Shown: positions 17,967 to 26,768 of the stretch, piece by piece
How the letters are laid out: every line of letters begins with the position of its first letter
Position numbering within the stretch: position 1 is the stretch's first letter
NCBI GenBank assembly: GCA_020633125.1
Contig: JACKEH010000037.1
Span: forward strand, 1 to 45,129
DNA from: Sandaracinus sp.
Lineage (GTDB): Bacteria; Myxococcota_A; Polyangia; Polyangiales; Houyiibacteriaceae
Reading direction: 5' to 3'
Length of the DNA stretch: 45,129 nt
The notes under the pieces: generated by a model
The model's input: the letters and a program-made list of their open reading frames with translations, nothing else
The model's database searches: none
What the model was told of the DNA's origin: nothing
Made by a program: the position numbers and the translations under genes

Positions 17967-19118
17967 TCAACGACGCCCGCAGTAGTCGTCGCCCGGAAGG
18001 TCGGTGCAGAGCGAAAGGTTGCCCGTGGGTTGGCACTCTTCGCCCTCCTCGCAGTGGTAGGTGCAGCGAAACGAGCCAATCCCGACGGTGCCGACGAACG
18101 CGCAGATCCCACCGACCCCGCAGGTGTCGCTGCCCTCGACGCAGGCCACCCCCGCGTCGCGCACCGCGTCACACGTCGTCAGCGCCTCGTTGATGCCGCA
18201 ATAGCCCGTCGAGGCCGCGCCCGAGCGGCTGATCCGATCGGCGATGCCCACACGATACGGCGCACCGTTCGCCGCACACCCGCCCGCGGGCGGACGCGCG
18301 AGGCAGAAGTAGCCGTTCATCATCCCGTCGAAGAGCGTCGGCACACACGCCGCGGTGCCCGCGCACTCGGTGTCGGAGAGGCAGGTCTGGCAGCTGCCGA
18401 GCGAGCCACGAGGGGTCTCGGTGCAAGCCCCCGCGACGGGGTCGCAGCTGTTGCCGCCGCAATGCGTGGCGGCGGTCGCCTCGGTGCACTCCACGCACGT
18501 GCCCTCGTCGCATTCGTTCTCGCCGGTCCCCGCGCATTGCGGGCTCGCGGTGCAGGGCGCGCAGGTGTTCGTCTCGAGGTCGCAGCGCGCGGCGGCGGCG
18601 TCGGTGCAGTCGGCGTCGGTGTCGCAGGCCACGCAGCGGCCCATGCGGTCGCCCGAGGTCGCGCAGAACGGCGTCGTGTCGAAGCGGGCGCAGGACGCGT
18701 CGACCTCGCACGCGACGCAGGTCTTGGTCGCTCCGTCGCAACGAGGCGCCGAAGGATCGGCGCAGTCGGCGTCCACGTCGCACGCGACGCACGTGCCCGC
18801 GAACGCTCCCTCGGTCGCGCAGGCCGGCGTGTCGCCGAAACGCGCGCAATCGGCGGCGTCGTCGCAGCCCGCCGCGCATTCGCCGTCGCCGTCACAGACC
18901 GGGGCGCTCGGGCTCGGGCAATCGGCGGCGACGGTCGTGCTCGTGCAGGTCACGCACGACGCGTCGACGCAATGCGCGTCGTCGCACGCGTCGTCGCATG
19001 CGTTCGCGGTGCCGGCGTCGGGGCTCGCGGCATCGGAGACGCTCGCGTCGACCGGGACGAGCTCCTCGTCGAGGCAACCGACGACGGCGAGCAGCGAAGC
19101 GAAGAAGACGATGCGCAT
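17967..19118 (-). CDS. Cysteine-rich repeat lipoprotein
   Basis: A 383-aa lipoprotein: ATG start, signal peptide, lipobox VVGC (Cys15). Residues 40-260 carry tandem Cys-rich modules of about 35-40 residues, each built on (V/T)C-x2-C followed by D-x-DC and a later xC, for example CVACDVDADC, CVACEVDASC and CVACDTDADC. The C-terminal 120 residues hold more spaced Cys pairs (CGINEALTTC, CGVGGICAFVG, CTYHCEEGEEC). Such proteins are numerous in myxobacteria and are thought to be disulphide-stabilised surface proteins. No enzyme motif is seen. It lies just downstream of the two PEGA genes on the same strand. Confidence 0.88.
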   Translation of the reverse strand: MRIVFFASLLAVVGCLDEELVPVDASVSDAASPDAGTANACDDACDDAHCVDASCVTCTSTTVAADCPSPSAPVCDGDGECAAGCDDAADCARFGDTPACATEGAFAGTCVACDVDADCADPSAPRCDGATKTCVACEVDASCARFDTTPFCATSGDRMGRCVACDTDADCTDAAAARCDLETNTCAPCTASPQCAGTGENECDEGTCVECTEATAATHCGGNSCDPVAGACTETPRGSLGSCQTCLSDTECAGTAACVPTLFDGMMNGYFCLARPPAGGCAANGAPYRVGIADRISRSGAASTGYCGINEALTTCDAVRDAGVACVEGSDTCGVGGICAFVGTVGIGSFRCTYHCEEGEECQPTGNLSLCTDLPGDDYCGRR

Positions 19119-19196
19119 GGCGAAGACCTCGAAACCAGAGACGAGCGCGAAGAGAATCTCGGAAGGGACGACGTGGCGTGAAGGGACGCCCCGAGC

Positions 19197-20177
19197 TCAG
19201 AAACGGCCACGAAGACGCAGCCCCGTGGGCTGCAGCGCGACGTCGAGCCGTTCGTCGCGAAAGGGACGCCACGCGAGCAGGACCACGCCGGCGACCACCC
19301 CGATGCCGGCGGCGATCGTGTACCCGAGCGCGCGCGGCCCGAGTGTGAAGCGGCGCTCGTAGACGCCGTCGTCGCGAACGACGGGCGCGCATCCGTCGGT
19401 GCACGAGCCGTCGCGCGCCAAGCCCACGATCGCGACCGCGCCGAACCCGGCGCCGATCGCAAGCAGCCCACCGCCGAGCGCGTAGTTCAACGGCGACACG
19501 CGCGAGGTCCCCGGATCGGACCCCTCGGCGAGTGTGAAGCTCTCTTCGGCCTCGGAGGCATCGAGCGTCACCTCGCGCCGCTGCGTGCGGTGACCCGTCG
19601 CGCTGACGGTGATGCGGTAGGTGCCGCGATCGACGCGGACATCCGTCGGCAGCGTGCCGACGGTTCGGCCGTCGACCGTGACCGCGGCCCCGAGGGGCGT
19701 TCCACGCAAACGAAGCAAGACTTGGTTCTCTCCGAGGCGTGCCGAGAGCGCACGCGCAAACGCGCGACGGGCGGCGTTGGGCACGTCGTCGCCTTCGACC
19801 TCGGCGCGGCCCGTGTACTGGTTGCCGTCGGCGTCCGCGAAGGTGACGAGCACCTCGTGCGGCGTGTCGGACCCCGCGCGCGCCCACACGGCGGTCAAGC
19901 AGGCTTCACGGAGACCCGCCGCCACGAGCAACTGGTTGATGCAGACGGTGGTGTCCGGACAATCGCGCACGATGTCGAGCACCTGACCTTCCGGCGTTTC
20001 CGGCGTGAGGCGCGCGGCTTCGAGCGCGCGCTGGACGGTCGCGACGGCGAGGTTTCCGGCGTCGGCACGGAGTGCCTCGGTTCCGAGCGCGGGGAGGAGC
20101 AGCACGCGCGGCTCGTCTTGCGCGAGCGCAGGCGAGGCGAGCACGAGGCCCACGAAGAGAACCGAAAGCGCGCGCAT
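19197..20177 (-). CDS. PEGA-domain membrane protein (326 aa)
   Basis: The ATG at 20177 overlaps the stop of the upstream gene by one base (TGATG), so translation is coupled. A signal peptide ends at ALAQ (residue 20). Residues 22-145 form a small alpha/beta domain with Cys pairs. Residues 153-217 are a PEGA domain (VTVDGRTVGTLPTDVRVDRGTYRITVSATGHRTQRREV). Two hydrophobic segments follow (about 232-254 and 283-305). PEGA domains are surface or periplasmic carbohydrate or protein-binding modules. The C-terminal end GLRLRGRF may be a barrel-like or anchoring tail. It pairs with the larger PEGA protein encoded upstream. Confidence 0.88.
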   Translation of the reverse strand: MRALSVLFVGLVLASPALAQDEPRVLLLPALGTEALRADAGNLAVATVQRALEAARLTPETPEGQVLDIVRDCPDTTVCINQLLVAAGLREACLTAVWARAGSDTPHEVLVTFADADGNQYTGRAEVEGDDVPNAARRAFARALSARLGENQVLLRLRGTPLGAAVTVDGRTVGTLPTDVRVDRGTYRITVSATGHRTQRREVTLDASEAEESFTLAEGSDPGTSRVSPLNYALGGGLLAIGAGFGAVAIVGLARDGSCTDGCAPVVRDDGVYERRFTLGPRALGYTIAAGIGVVAGVVLLAWRPFRDERLDVALQPTGLRLRGRF

Positions 20178-21766
20178 CAGAACGTCCCTCGAAGCGACAA
20201 GGTCGCGTGTGTCGCGCTGCCGGAGCCTTCGACGCGGACCGGGGCATCGCGACCGAACAGGTACGTGAAGGGCACCGTCAACAGCGGGAGCGCGGTGCTG
20301 ACGAGAAAGCTCGAGCGTTGCCCACCCTGACCGCGGTTGACGCACGCGCGTTGCGTCTCCGCGACCTGCTCGCAATCCGGCAACGTGACGACGAGCGCCG
20401 CACCGAGGCCCGCCGTGAGCAGACCGACGCCGCCGCTCAGCCACGCCCACCACGGCGTGCCTTCGCGCTCGGGCAACGCGAACGCGAAGCCCGCCGCGAC
20501 GAATGCCCCGCCGACGTAGGCGAGCACGTGGGTCGGAACCTGGTAGGCGAGCCAATCCTGTTGGCGCTGGACGAACTCCGGATCGGTCGCCTGAAGCTCC
20601 GCGTACGTGTCGCCCGCTTTTGCACGAAGGCGATGCGTCGCGATTCCGCCGCCGTACGCCCCGACCCCCGCCGCGACGAGCACGAGACCGGTCGCGAGCC
20701 ACACGGGCGATCGTTCGACGTCGTCCGAACGAGAGGAACGCGCAGGCCGGCTTCCACCGTCGCCGTCACGCAGGCTGACCACGAACTCGTGGGCTTCACC
20801 GCGCAGCCCGAGCTCGACGCGCTCACCGACGTCGTTTCGCTCGATCAGGCGCGCGGTCCATCCGCCACGTGCGGTCGGCTCGAGCGCGACGATCGACACG
20901 TCCATGCGGCGCGAGAGCTTCTTCAGCGCGTCGAGCGCATCGTCGCCGTGCGCGTGCACGATCGGACGTGAGCGCAGCACCGACTCGAAGCGGGTGTCGA
21001 TGTGGACCCGCGTCTCGCCGGTACGGACCTCGACGCGGTGCACCCGCCCGCGGTCCTCGGGCGAGCACTCGACCTGCACGCCGTAGGTGCCTTGTGCGAG
21101 ATCGACCAACGTGAAGGGCGTTTGTCCCGACGCCACGCCCGCGAGACGCACCGCGCAGCCCGATGGCTCGGACTCGACGACGAGACGTCCGAGGGGCTCA
21201 CGTGCGATGGCTGCGTCGACACGCTCGAGCAGCTCGCGCACTTCGGGGGTGTGGCGGAACTGGCTGGGGTCGACGCGCGGCACGAGGCGACGGCATTCAC
21301 GCGCTTGCGTCTCGGCTTGCGGGGTGTCGCCGGTCTCCAAGAAGGCGCGGACCAAGTAGAGGCACGTGTCCAAGACCTGGCGCGCACGGCTCGCTTCGCG
21401 GTTCAGCTCTTCGGCGGCGCTCTCGGCGAGCGCTTGGGTGATGGCGAGGTCGGCACGCGCCGCGTCGTAGTCCGCACGTGCGAGGTTGCGGACCGCAGAG
21501 GTCGAGCGTTGGGCCCACTCGTCGAGCTGCCGTTGGCTGAGCTCGGGAGCGGGTTGTGAAATGGTGGTTTCGAACCGCTCGACGAGTGCCTCGGCGGCAG
21601 GAACCACGAACCCCGCATCGCGCAGCGTTCGACGAGTCCCCTCCGCGATGGGCGCGGCGCTCTCGGGGTCGTTTGCGATCGGAACCACCCAGACGTCTTC
21701 GCGGCCCTGGGCGCGCGCGCTGGCGGTGACGACGACCAACGCGAAGAGAAGGATCGTGCCGCGCAC
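20177..21766 (-). CDS. PEGA-domain multi-pass membrane protein (529 aa)
   Basis: GTG at 21766 is chosen because it opens a signal peptide (VRGTILLFALVVVTASARAQ). Residues 25-190 are helical and TPR-like, with ARADYDAARADLAITQALAE and a Cys pair at 135/158. A PEGA domain covers about 193-260 (SGCAVRLAGVASGQTPFTLV). Residues 260-360 form an extra domain, followed by four hydrophobic segments (around 365-387, 425-445, 453-476 and 495-512). It ends ATLSLRGTF, similar to the downstream protein's GLRLRGRF. The two proteins share layout and are coupled, so they may form one envelope complex (inference). Confidence 0.88.
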   Translation of the reverse strand: MRGTILLFALVVVTASARAQGREDVWVVPIANDPESAAPIAEGTRRTLRDAGFVVPAAEALVERFETTISQPAPELSQRQLDEWAQRSTSAVRNLARADYDAARADLAITQALAESAAEELNREASRARQVLDTCLYLVRAFLETGDTPQAETQARECRRLVPRVDPSQFRHTPEVRELLERVDAAIAREPLGRLVVESEPSGCAVRLAGVASGQTPFTLVDLAQGTYGVQVECSPEDRGRVHRVEVRTGETRVHIDTRFESVLRSRPIVHAHGDDALDALKKLSRRMDVSIVALEPTARGGWTARLIERNDVGERVELGLRGEAHEFVVSLRDGDGGSRPARSSRSDDVERSPVWLATGLVLVAAGVGAYGGGIATHRLRAKAGDTYAELQATDPEFVQRQQDWLAYQVPTHVLAYVGGAFVAAGFAFALPEREGTPWWAWLSGGVGLLTAGLGAALVVTLPDCEQVAETQRACVNRGQGGQRSSFLVSTALPLLTVPFTYLFGRDAPVRVEGSGSATHATLSLRGTF

Positions 21767-21947
21767 GCGGGCAATCTTCCCAATCCCTCCGCTCCGGGCA
21801 AGTTCGGGGCGCGGGAATCCGAGGGTCCGCCCTCCGTCGTTCGCGTGAGGACGGTAGATTCGCGGGTTCCTGCAGCGCGACGGCCAAATCGGTTCGATCC
21901 ATGTGCGACGATCCCTCCGCGCGGGAACGTAGCGGCGCGAATCCGAC

Positions 21948-23606
21948 TCACGTCTTCCAACACACGACGATGCGGTACCGCCCGTCGTTCTTCCACGGCA
22001 CCTCTTCGATGCGGTGCTCGCGAACGCGGCTGCCCGAGAGCTCGACCAACGCATGCACCCAGCCGACTGCCATGTGGGCGTACCAGGGCGGCATGTCGGA
22101 GTAGCCGGTGATGGTCACGCGGGCGCAGTCGTCACCGAGGTCGACCACGTGCACCTCGCCGAAGTCGAAGTAGCGGCTCCACATCCGAGAGAGCGCGCGA
22201 AGCGAGCGCCTCGGATTGCCTTCGGTCACGAACGAGCGGTGCACGGAGCCGATGAGCTCGGTCGCCCCGATCCGCCCCATCTCCTCCGCCATCGCCAGGT
22301 CGTTGCGGCACCCTTCGGCCTGGAGCTCGACGAGACGGGTCCACAGCTCGAGCGGATACCAGTCCGACACGATGAGGCGCTGCGAGAGCAGCTCTTCGTC
22401 GCGCGGGGTCAGCGTGAGCTTCACCCCCGCGCGCCGCATCGCGTGCACGTGGCGAAGCAGCGGGACGATCGTCATCCCCTTGGCGCGGCGCTGCGAAGGC
22501 TTCGGAGTGAGCCACGCGAGGTCTGGCGACGAGCGCCGCCCCGAGCTGGAATCCGAGCTGCTCTCGCTCCGCGAGTCCGAGCTGCTTTCGGAGGCGGTCT
22601 TCGCCGGAGGGGGAGTGGGCTCGGTCCGCCCCGTGCCGACGCTCGAGGTCGGCGGCTCCGAGGCGCGTGGGGGTGCCGGTCGACGGCGGCTACCGCTCCC
22701 GGTCGAGGGGTCGACGCGACGCTTTTCGCTCGAAGGGGAGCGAAGCGGCGCGGGCCAACCCGGCGTCGCGTCGGGGAGGCCGTCGTCGAGAATCGGCACC
22801 AGCTCGGCCGCGAGCTCGGCCGCGTCGCGAGGTCGCGCCGACGGCGTTTGGTCGAGGCAACGATGCACCAGCGCCTCGTACGCGGCAGGCACCTCGGGCG
22901 CGCGTTCCCGCAGCGGCACGAACTTGCCGGCGTGAATCTTCACGATGACGTCGAAGCTGCTCTGTCCGGAGAAGGGCACGTCGCCGAACGCGAGCTCGTA
23001 GAGCATCACGCCGACCGACCAGACGTCCGAGGCCGGCGAGGCATCGCGTGCGCTGCGTGCTTGTTCGGGGGCGACGTACTTCACGCTTCCGACGAGCACG
23101 CCCGTCTCGGTGAGCTCCATGGCGCCACCGTCCCGTGCGATGCCGAAGTCGAGCAGCTTCACGCGCGGCCCCGCGCCGGGGCTCGAGAGGACGAAGAGGT
23201 TCTCGGGCTTGAGGTCGCGGTGGACGAAGCCTTTGCGGTGCGCGACGGCCAAGGGGTCCAGGGCGTCGAGCAGGAGGGACACCTTCTCCTCGAGCGAGAC
23301 GTCGGTGCGCTGCACCACGCCGCGGTAGCTCTGCCCCGCAAGCAGCTCCATCGCGACGAACATCGTGCCGTCTTCGTCGATGCCTGCGTCGAGCACCTGC
23401 ACGATGCCCGGATGACCGATCTCGGCTGGCGCGCGTGCTTCGCGGAGGAAGCGTGCGTGCGAGTTGCCGTCTTCGGCGTGGTCGTGGATGAGCTTCAGCG
23501 CGCAGCGGCTGTACGTGGTGGTGTGGCGCGCGAGGTAGACCGCACCCATTCCTCCTGCACCGAGCTTCTTGAGCAGCTCGTATCGTCCTCCCACGACGCG
23601 AGACAT
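21948..23606 (-). CDS. Ser/Thr protein kinase with DUF2378-like C-terminal domain
   Basis: A 552-aa eukaryotic-type kinase. The start MSRVVGGRYELL (ATG 23606) sits directly before the kinase fold. Catalytic features are complete: Gly-loop GAGGMGAV (16-23), Lys in CALKLI (K38), HRDLKPEN (129-136), DFG (153-155) and APE (179-181). A Ser-rich and Pro-rich linker (about 290-370) has no membrane helix, so the protein is probably cytoplasmic. Residues 375-552 (MTIVPLLRHVHAMRRAG, SDWYPLELWTRLVELQ, MWSRYFDFGEV, GWVHALVELSG) resemble the DUF2378/TIGR02265 family, largely restricted to myxobacteria. It lies 168 bp downstream of the NAD kinase gene on the same strand. Confidence 0.92.
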   Translation of the reverse strand: MSRVVGGRYELLKKLGAGGMGAVYLARHTTTYSRCALKLIHDHAEDGNSHARFLREARAPAEIGHPGIVQVLDAGIDEDGTMFVAMELLAGQSYRGVVQRTDVSLEEKVSLLLDALDPLAVAHRKGFVHRDLKPENLFVLSSPGAGPRVKLLDFGIARDGGAMELTETGVLVGSVKYVAPEQARSARDASPASDVWSVGVMLYELAFGDVPFSGQSSFDVIVKIHAGKFVPLRERAPEVPAAYEALVHRCLDQTPSARPRDAAELAAELVPILDDGLPDATPGWPAPLRSPSSEKRRVDPSTGSGSRRRPAPPRASEPPTSSVGTGRTEPTPPPAKTASESSSDSRSESSSDSSSGRRSSPDLAWLTPKPSQRRAKGMTIVPLLRHVHAMRRAGVKLTLTPRDEELLSQRLIVSDWYPLELWTRLVELQAEGCRNDLAMAEEMGRIGATELIGSVHRSFVTEGNPRRSLRALSRMWSRYFDFGEVHVVDLGDDCARVTITGYSDMPPWYAHMAVGWVHALVELSGSRVREHRIEEVPWKNDGRYRIVVCWKT

Positions 23607-23774
23607 CCGTCCGAGCATAGCGCAGGGCGCGCGGCGACGGGTCGGGTGCACGCCGGTCATTCCGAGGCGCCTTTCGGAGCGAGTCACGTCAGCGGACGGG
23701 CGGCTTCCTCGTTCGGGAGGGAGCCTGCGGAGAGGAGCGCTCGCAGCGCGGACACGGACCGCCAGCGCCGGAGC

Positions 23775-24695
23775 TCAAGCCCGACCGCGGCTGCGCAGTC
23801 CGAGAATGGTGAGGGGCTCGTCGGAGCGCGAGAAACGCACGACGCTTCCGACGTCGAGCTTGGCGACCTTCTGCGCGCCGTCGAAGTAGAGCCGGCCTTC
23901 GCGGATCTTGCTCTTCAGCTCGAGCGTCTCACCGTCGAGCACCAGACCCTTGGCGAGCTTCAAGGCTTCGGGCTCGCGGTCGGGAAGCTCGGGGGCGAAA
24001 GGCTCGCGGACGATCCACTGCAACTTGCGCGAGCCGATCGGCAGCACCTTGCCGCCGGCGCTTCGTTGCGCGGCGGTCGAGCCGGCGGCCGGACCGATCC
24101 ACAAGCCGCTGCAGGCGTGGCTCGCTTCTTCCTCGCCGTGGCGAAGGAGGAAACGCGTCGTGGCCGCGGGACACTCGTGGCAGAAGAGCACGTCGTTGAG
24201 CACGCGCTCGTGCACCGACTCCCCGTCGAGCTCGACGCGCATGCGGGTCAGCGGCGTGCGGCGCAGGTCGCCTTCGAGCGCGCGCTCGAGCGTCGTCTCC
24301 ACGTCGTCGCGGTCGCCCGCACAGAACCATCCGACGCTCGTCTCGGGCGAGCTGTTGATCGCGACGATCGGGGTCGTCGCGTCGACCGTGTGCGAGGTCC
24401 AGAGCAGCGTGCCGTCGCCGCCCAGCGTCACCACGAGATCCCATCGTTCGTCGGCCCGCTCGTGCCGGTGTCGAAAGGTCGCGCGGGTGCCGAGCTTCTT
24501 GAGCGCCTCGCGTGCCTTCTCGAGCGTCCCGACGTGGCTCTCGTGCGCCGAACGAAGTTTCGCGACGGAGGCGTCGTTCTCGGCGAGCAGGCGTTTGACG
24601 AGCGGATCGCTCTCGGCGTCCCAGCGCTGGTAGGCCGTCTTCTTGTAGATGACGAGCACGCGAGGTCGCGACGTCTCGCCGTTCGCTTCCGTCAT
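23775..24695 (-). CDS. nadK: NAD kinase family protein
   Basis: A 306-aa NAD/diacylglycerol-kinase-fold enzyme expected to phosphorylate NAD to NADP. Evidence is the LGGDGTLLWT motif at 91-100 (GGDGT), the NSSPETSVGWF segment, NDVLFCHECPA (equivalent of the usual NE region) and GPAAGSTAAQRSAGG, which matches the conserved GSTAY-type substrate loop. It has an N-terminal extension of about 80 residues (RVLVIYKKTAYQRW onward) relative to minimal bacterial NadK. The ATG at 24695 is preferred; an upstream ATG at 24752 would overlap the Nudix gene by 17 bp. Its position after a Nudix hydrolase gene suggests a nucleotide-cofactor pair. Confidence 0.88.
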   Translation of the reverse strand: MTEANGETSRPRVLVIYKKTAYQRWDAESDPLVKRLLAENDASVAKLRSAHESHVGTLEKAREALKKLGTRATFRHRHERADERWDLVVTLGGDGTLLWTSHTVDATTPIVAINSSPETSVGWFCAGDRDDVETTLERALEGDLRRTPLTRMRVELDGESVHERVLNDVLFCHECPAATTRFLLRHGEEEASHACSGLWIGPAAGSTAAQRSAGGKVLPIGSRKLQWIVREPFAPELPDREPEALKLAKGLVLDGETLELKSKIREGRLYFDGAQKVAKLDVGSVVRFSRSDEPLTILGLRSRGRA

Positions 24696-24735
24696 TGGGC
24701 CTCCGGCTTGTCGGAGGGGCGTTCCGGCGCTCGGT

Positions 24736-25392
24736 TCATCGGGTGCGTCCACGAGCGGCGAGGCGACGCAGGCCGACCTCGCTCTTCACGTCGCCGATCT
24801 CGCCCGCGTCGCAGCCCGCGATCGCTTCGTCGATCGTGAAGAAGCGGACCGTGCTGCCAGACTCGACGGGCGTGCCGTCTTCGGTGGGAATGCCGCGGGC
24901 GGACTCCTCGACCTTCGCCGTGAAGTAATAGAGCCGTTCGGCGATCACGCCGGGCGAGAGGAAGATCGGCGCGCCCATCGGGACGAAGGCGCTCGGGTCG
25001 AGCGTGAAGCCCGTCTCTTCGAGCGTCTCGCGGGCGCAGCAGAGGCGCAGCCCTTCTTCGCCGCGTTCTTCGGGCTCGACGAGACCGGCCGGCAGCTCCC
25101 AGAGCACCGGGTCGACGCGTGGATCGACCGGCACCGCGAGCTCTTCACGAAAGGCCAGCGGCGGGCGCAGCGAGGTGCGCAGCAAGACACGGTCGTCGTC
25201 CGTGTGCAGCACGAGCACGACGGCATCCGTCGCACGGCGGTCGGCCGCGTCGTATTCGTAGTCCGGGCTCGCGCTGCCGTCGGCGTAGCGGTTGCGGAGG
25301 AGACGGCGGCGGAGGCGGAGGAAGCCGGGCGGTTGTTCCGGGGTGCGATCCTCGACCAGCTCGACGTGAATCGGAGGCTTTCGCCAGCGCAT
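24736..25392 (-). CDS. Nudix hydrolase
   Basis: A 218-aa Nudix-fold pyrophosphohydrolase. The Nudix box lies at about 103-129: GLVEPEE, then CARETLEETGF. The metal-binding REUxEExGU core is exact, but the spacing between the first Gly/Glu and RE is about four residues longer than the classical 23-residue box. The upstream WELPAG and the downstream pattern (LSPGVIAERLYYFTAKV) are typical of ADP-sugar or NADH-type Nudix enzymes. The N-terminal 50 residues carry an unusual Arg-rich LRLRRRLLRNRY. Given the adjacent NAD kinase, an NAD(P)- or ADP-ribose-related substrate is plausible but unproven. Confidence 0.9.
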   Translation of the reverse strand: MRWRKPPIHVELVEDRTPEQPPGFLRLRRRLLRNRYADGSASPDYEYDAADRRATDAVVLVLHTDDDRVLLRTSLRPPLAFREELAVPVDPRVDPVLWELPAGLVEPEERGEEGLRLCCARETLEETGFTLDPSAFVPMGAPIFLSPGVIAERLYYFTAKVEESARGIPTEDGTPVESGSTVRFFTIDEAIAGCDAGEIGDVKSEVGLRRLAARGRTR

Positions 25393-25413
25393 CGTTGCTC
25401 CTCTCGTCGCGCC

Positions 25414-25968
25414 TCAGTCGAGCGGTTCCACTTCGAGCGGTGGCTCCGGTTCGATCGGCTCCGTGGGAGGATCGAACGGACGCCACACGAGACTCAAGCC
25501 CGGAAGGATCATCCAACGTTCGAGCTCGCCGGCCAGGCGCCAAGTCTCGAAGGTCGCGCCAATCGCGAGCGCGTCGTCGAGGCGGACCTCGAGGCGAGCG
25601 CCGAAGCCCGCGAGGCCGCCGACCCGCAGGCCGTCGTTGGTCGCGCCGGCCCAGAAGCCGCCGCGGAGAAAGACGTGAAAGCCGACGGGTCGGGGGCGCA
25701 GGCCGATGCCTGCGGTGAGCGTGAGCGGCGCGAAGACCCGGTTCACGTCGTCGTTGTCGCTCGTGCTCGCGCCGACGCCGATCCCGAGGCCGAAGGTCGC
25801 GGGGCCGACGCGTTCGAAGAGGTCGACCACCAGGTCGCCGCCCAACCGGCGCTCGTCCGCGGTCGGCTCGATGGCGAGCAGGCCGGTGATCGCGCCCGAG
25901 GGCTCCCATTGCGCGTGCGCAGTGGGGGCGAAGGCGGCGAGGACGAGCGCGGCGAGCAGCAGGCGCAT
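25414..25968 (-). CDS. Small outer-membrane beta-barrel-like protein
   Basis: A 184-aa protein with a clear signal peptide (MRLLLAALVLAAFAPTAHAQ). Alternating Gly/aromatic strands follow (ATFGLGIGVGAST, VGFHVFLRGGFWAGAT, LRVGGLAGFGARLEVR, LPGLSLVWRPF), and the C-terminus is acidic and Pro-rich. It resembles small 8-stranded barrels, but no family can be named. Its ATG overlaps the transaldolase stop by one base (TGATG), so it is coupled to that gene despite an apparently unrelated role. Confidence 0.8.
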   Translation of the reverse strand: MRLLLAALVLAAFAPTAHAQWEPSGAITGLLAIEPTADERRLGGDLVVDLFERVGPATFGLGIGVGASTSDNDDVNRVFAPLTLTAGIGLRPRPVGFHVFLRGGFWAGATNDGLRVGGLAGFGARLEVRLDDALAIGATFETWRLAGELERWMILPGLSLVWRPFDPPTEPIEPEPPLEVEPLD

Positions 25969-26612
25969 CAGGCCGGCGTCTTCTTGGCGTCGGCGAGGAA
26001 CTGCGCGAGGCCCAGGTCGGTCAGCGGGTGCTTGAGAAGCTGCTGGATGACCTTGAGCGGCAGCGTCGCGCAGTCGGCGCCGAGGAGCGCGGCCTGCACC
26101 ACGTGCACCGGGTGGCGGATGCTCGCGGCGAGCACCTCGGTCTCGAGACCGTAGTTGCCGTAGATCGAGAGGATCTGCTCGACCAGCTCCATGCCTTCGC
26201 CGCTGATGTCGTCGACGCGGCCGATGAAGGGGCTGATGTAGGTCGCGCCCGCCTTTGCCGCGAGGAGCGCCTGCGTGGGGCTGAAGCAGAGCGTGACGTT
26301 CGTCTTGATGCCTTCGTCGGTGAAGGTGCGGACCGCCTTGATGCCTTCGGCGATGAGCGGGACCTTCACGACGATGTTCTCGTGAATCTTCACGAGCTCG
26401 CGGCCTTCGCGGACGATGCCTTCGTAGTCGACGCTGATGACCTCGGCCGAGATCGGGCCGTCCACGATCTCGCAGATCTGCGGGATGATCTCGCGCTGCG
26501 ACTTGCCGGTCTTCGCGATGAGGCTCGGGTTGGTGGTGACACCGTCGACGACGCCCATGGCGGCGGCTTCGCGGATCTCGTTCAGGTCGGCAGAGTCGAT
26601 GAAGATCTTCAT
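25968..26612 (-). CDS. tal: Transaldolase, fructose-6-phosphate aldolase type
   Basis: A 214-aa class I aldolase of the short FSA/TalC type, which transfers or cleaves a dihydroxyacetone unit in the non-oxidative pentose phosphate pathway. Key residues are visible: Asp6 in FIDSADL, Asn28 in TTNPSL, Schiff-base Lys83 in VVKVPL, and the late segments ATYISPFIGRVDD and HPVHVVQAALLGAD. The length is right for the family. ATG at 26612 follows a GAGGA Shine-Dalgarno sequence. It is first in its operon and divergent from the carbamoyltransferase gene across 156 bp. FSA versus true transaldolase activity cannot be separated by eye. Confidence 0.95.
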   Translation of the reverse strand: MKIFIDSADLNEIREAAAMGVVDGVTTNPSLIAKTGKSQREIIPQICEIVDGPISAEVISVDYEGIVREGRELVKIHENIVVKVPLIAEGIKAVRTFTDEGIKTNVTLCFSPTQALLAAKAGATYISPFIGRVDDISGEGMELVEQILSIYGNYGLETEVLAASIRHPVHVVQAALLGADCATLPLKVIQQLLKHPLTDLGLAQFLADAKKTPA

Positions 26613-26768
26613 GGGTTCCTCGGAGGTCGAGGCATACGGGGGCCGGCCGGCGTGGGCAAGGGCGGTGCTCACGAGGGCCGTGCGGTCGGGTGGGGGACGG
26701 CGGCTGTGGTCCCGTGATGGGGTGCGGTACGCTGCGCCCGTCGCGCCGGTCGGGGCGACGAGGGCCCC

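Noticed and set aside
21880..21910. tRNA T-loop-like GGTTCGATCC
   Set aside because: No matching acceptor, D or anticodon arms fold around it.
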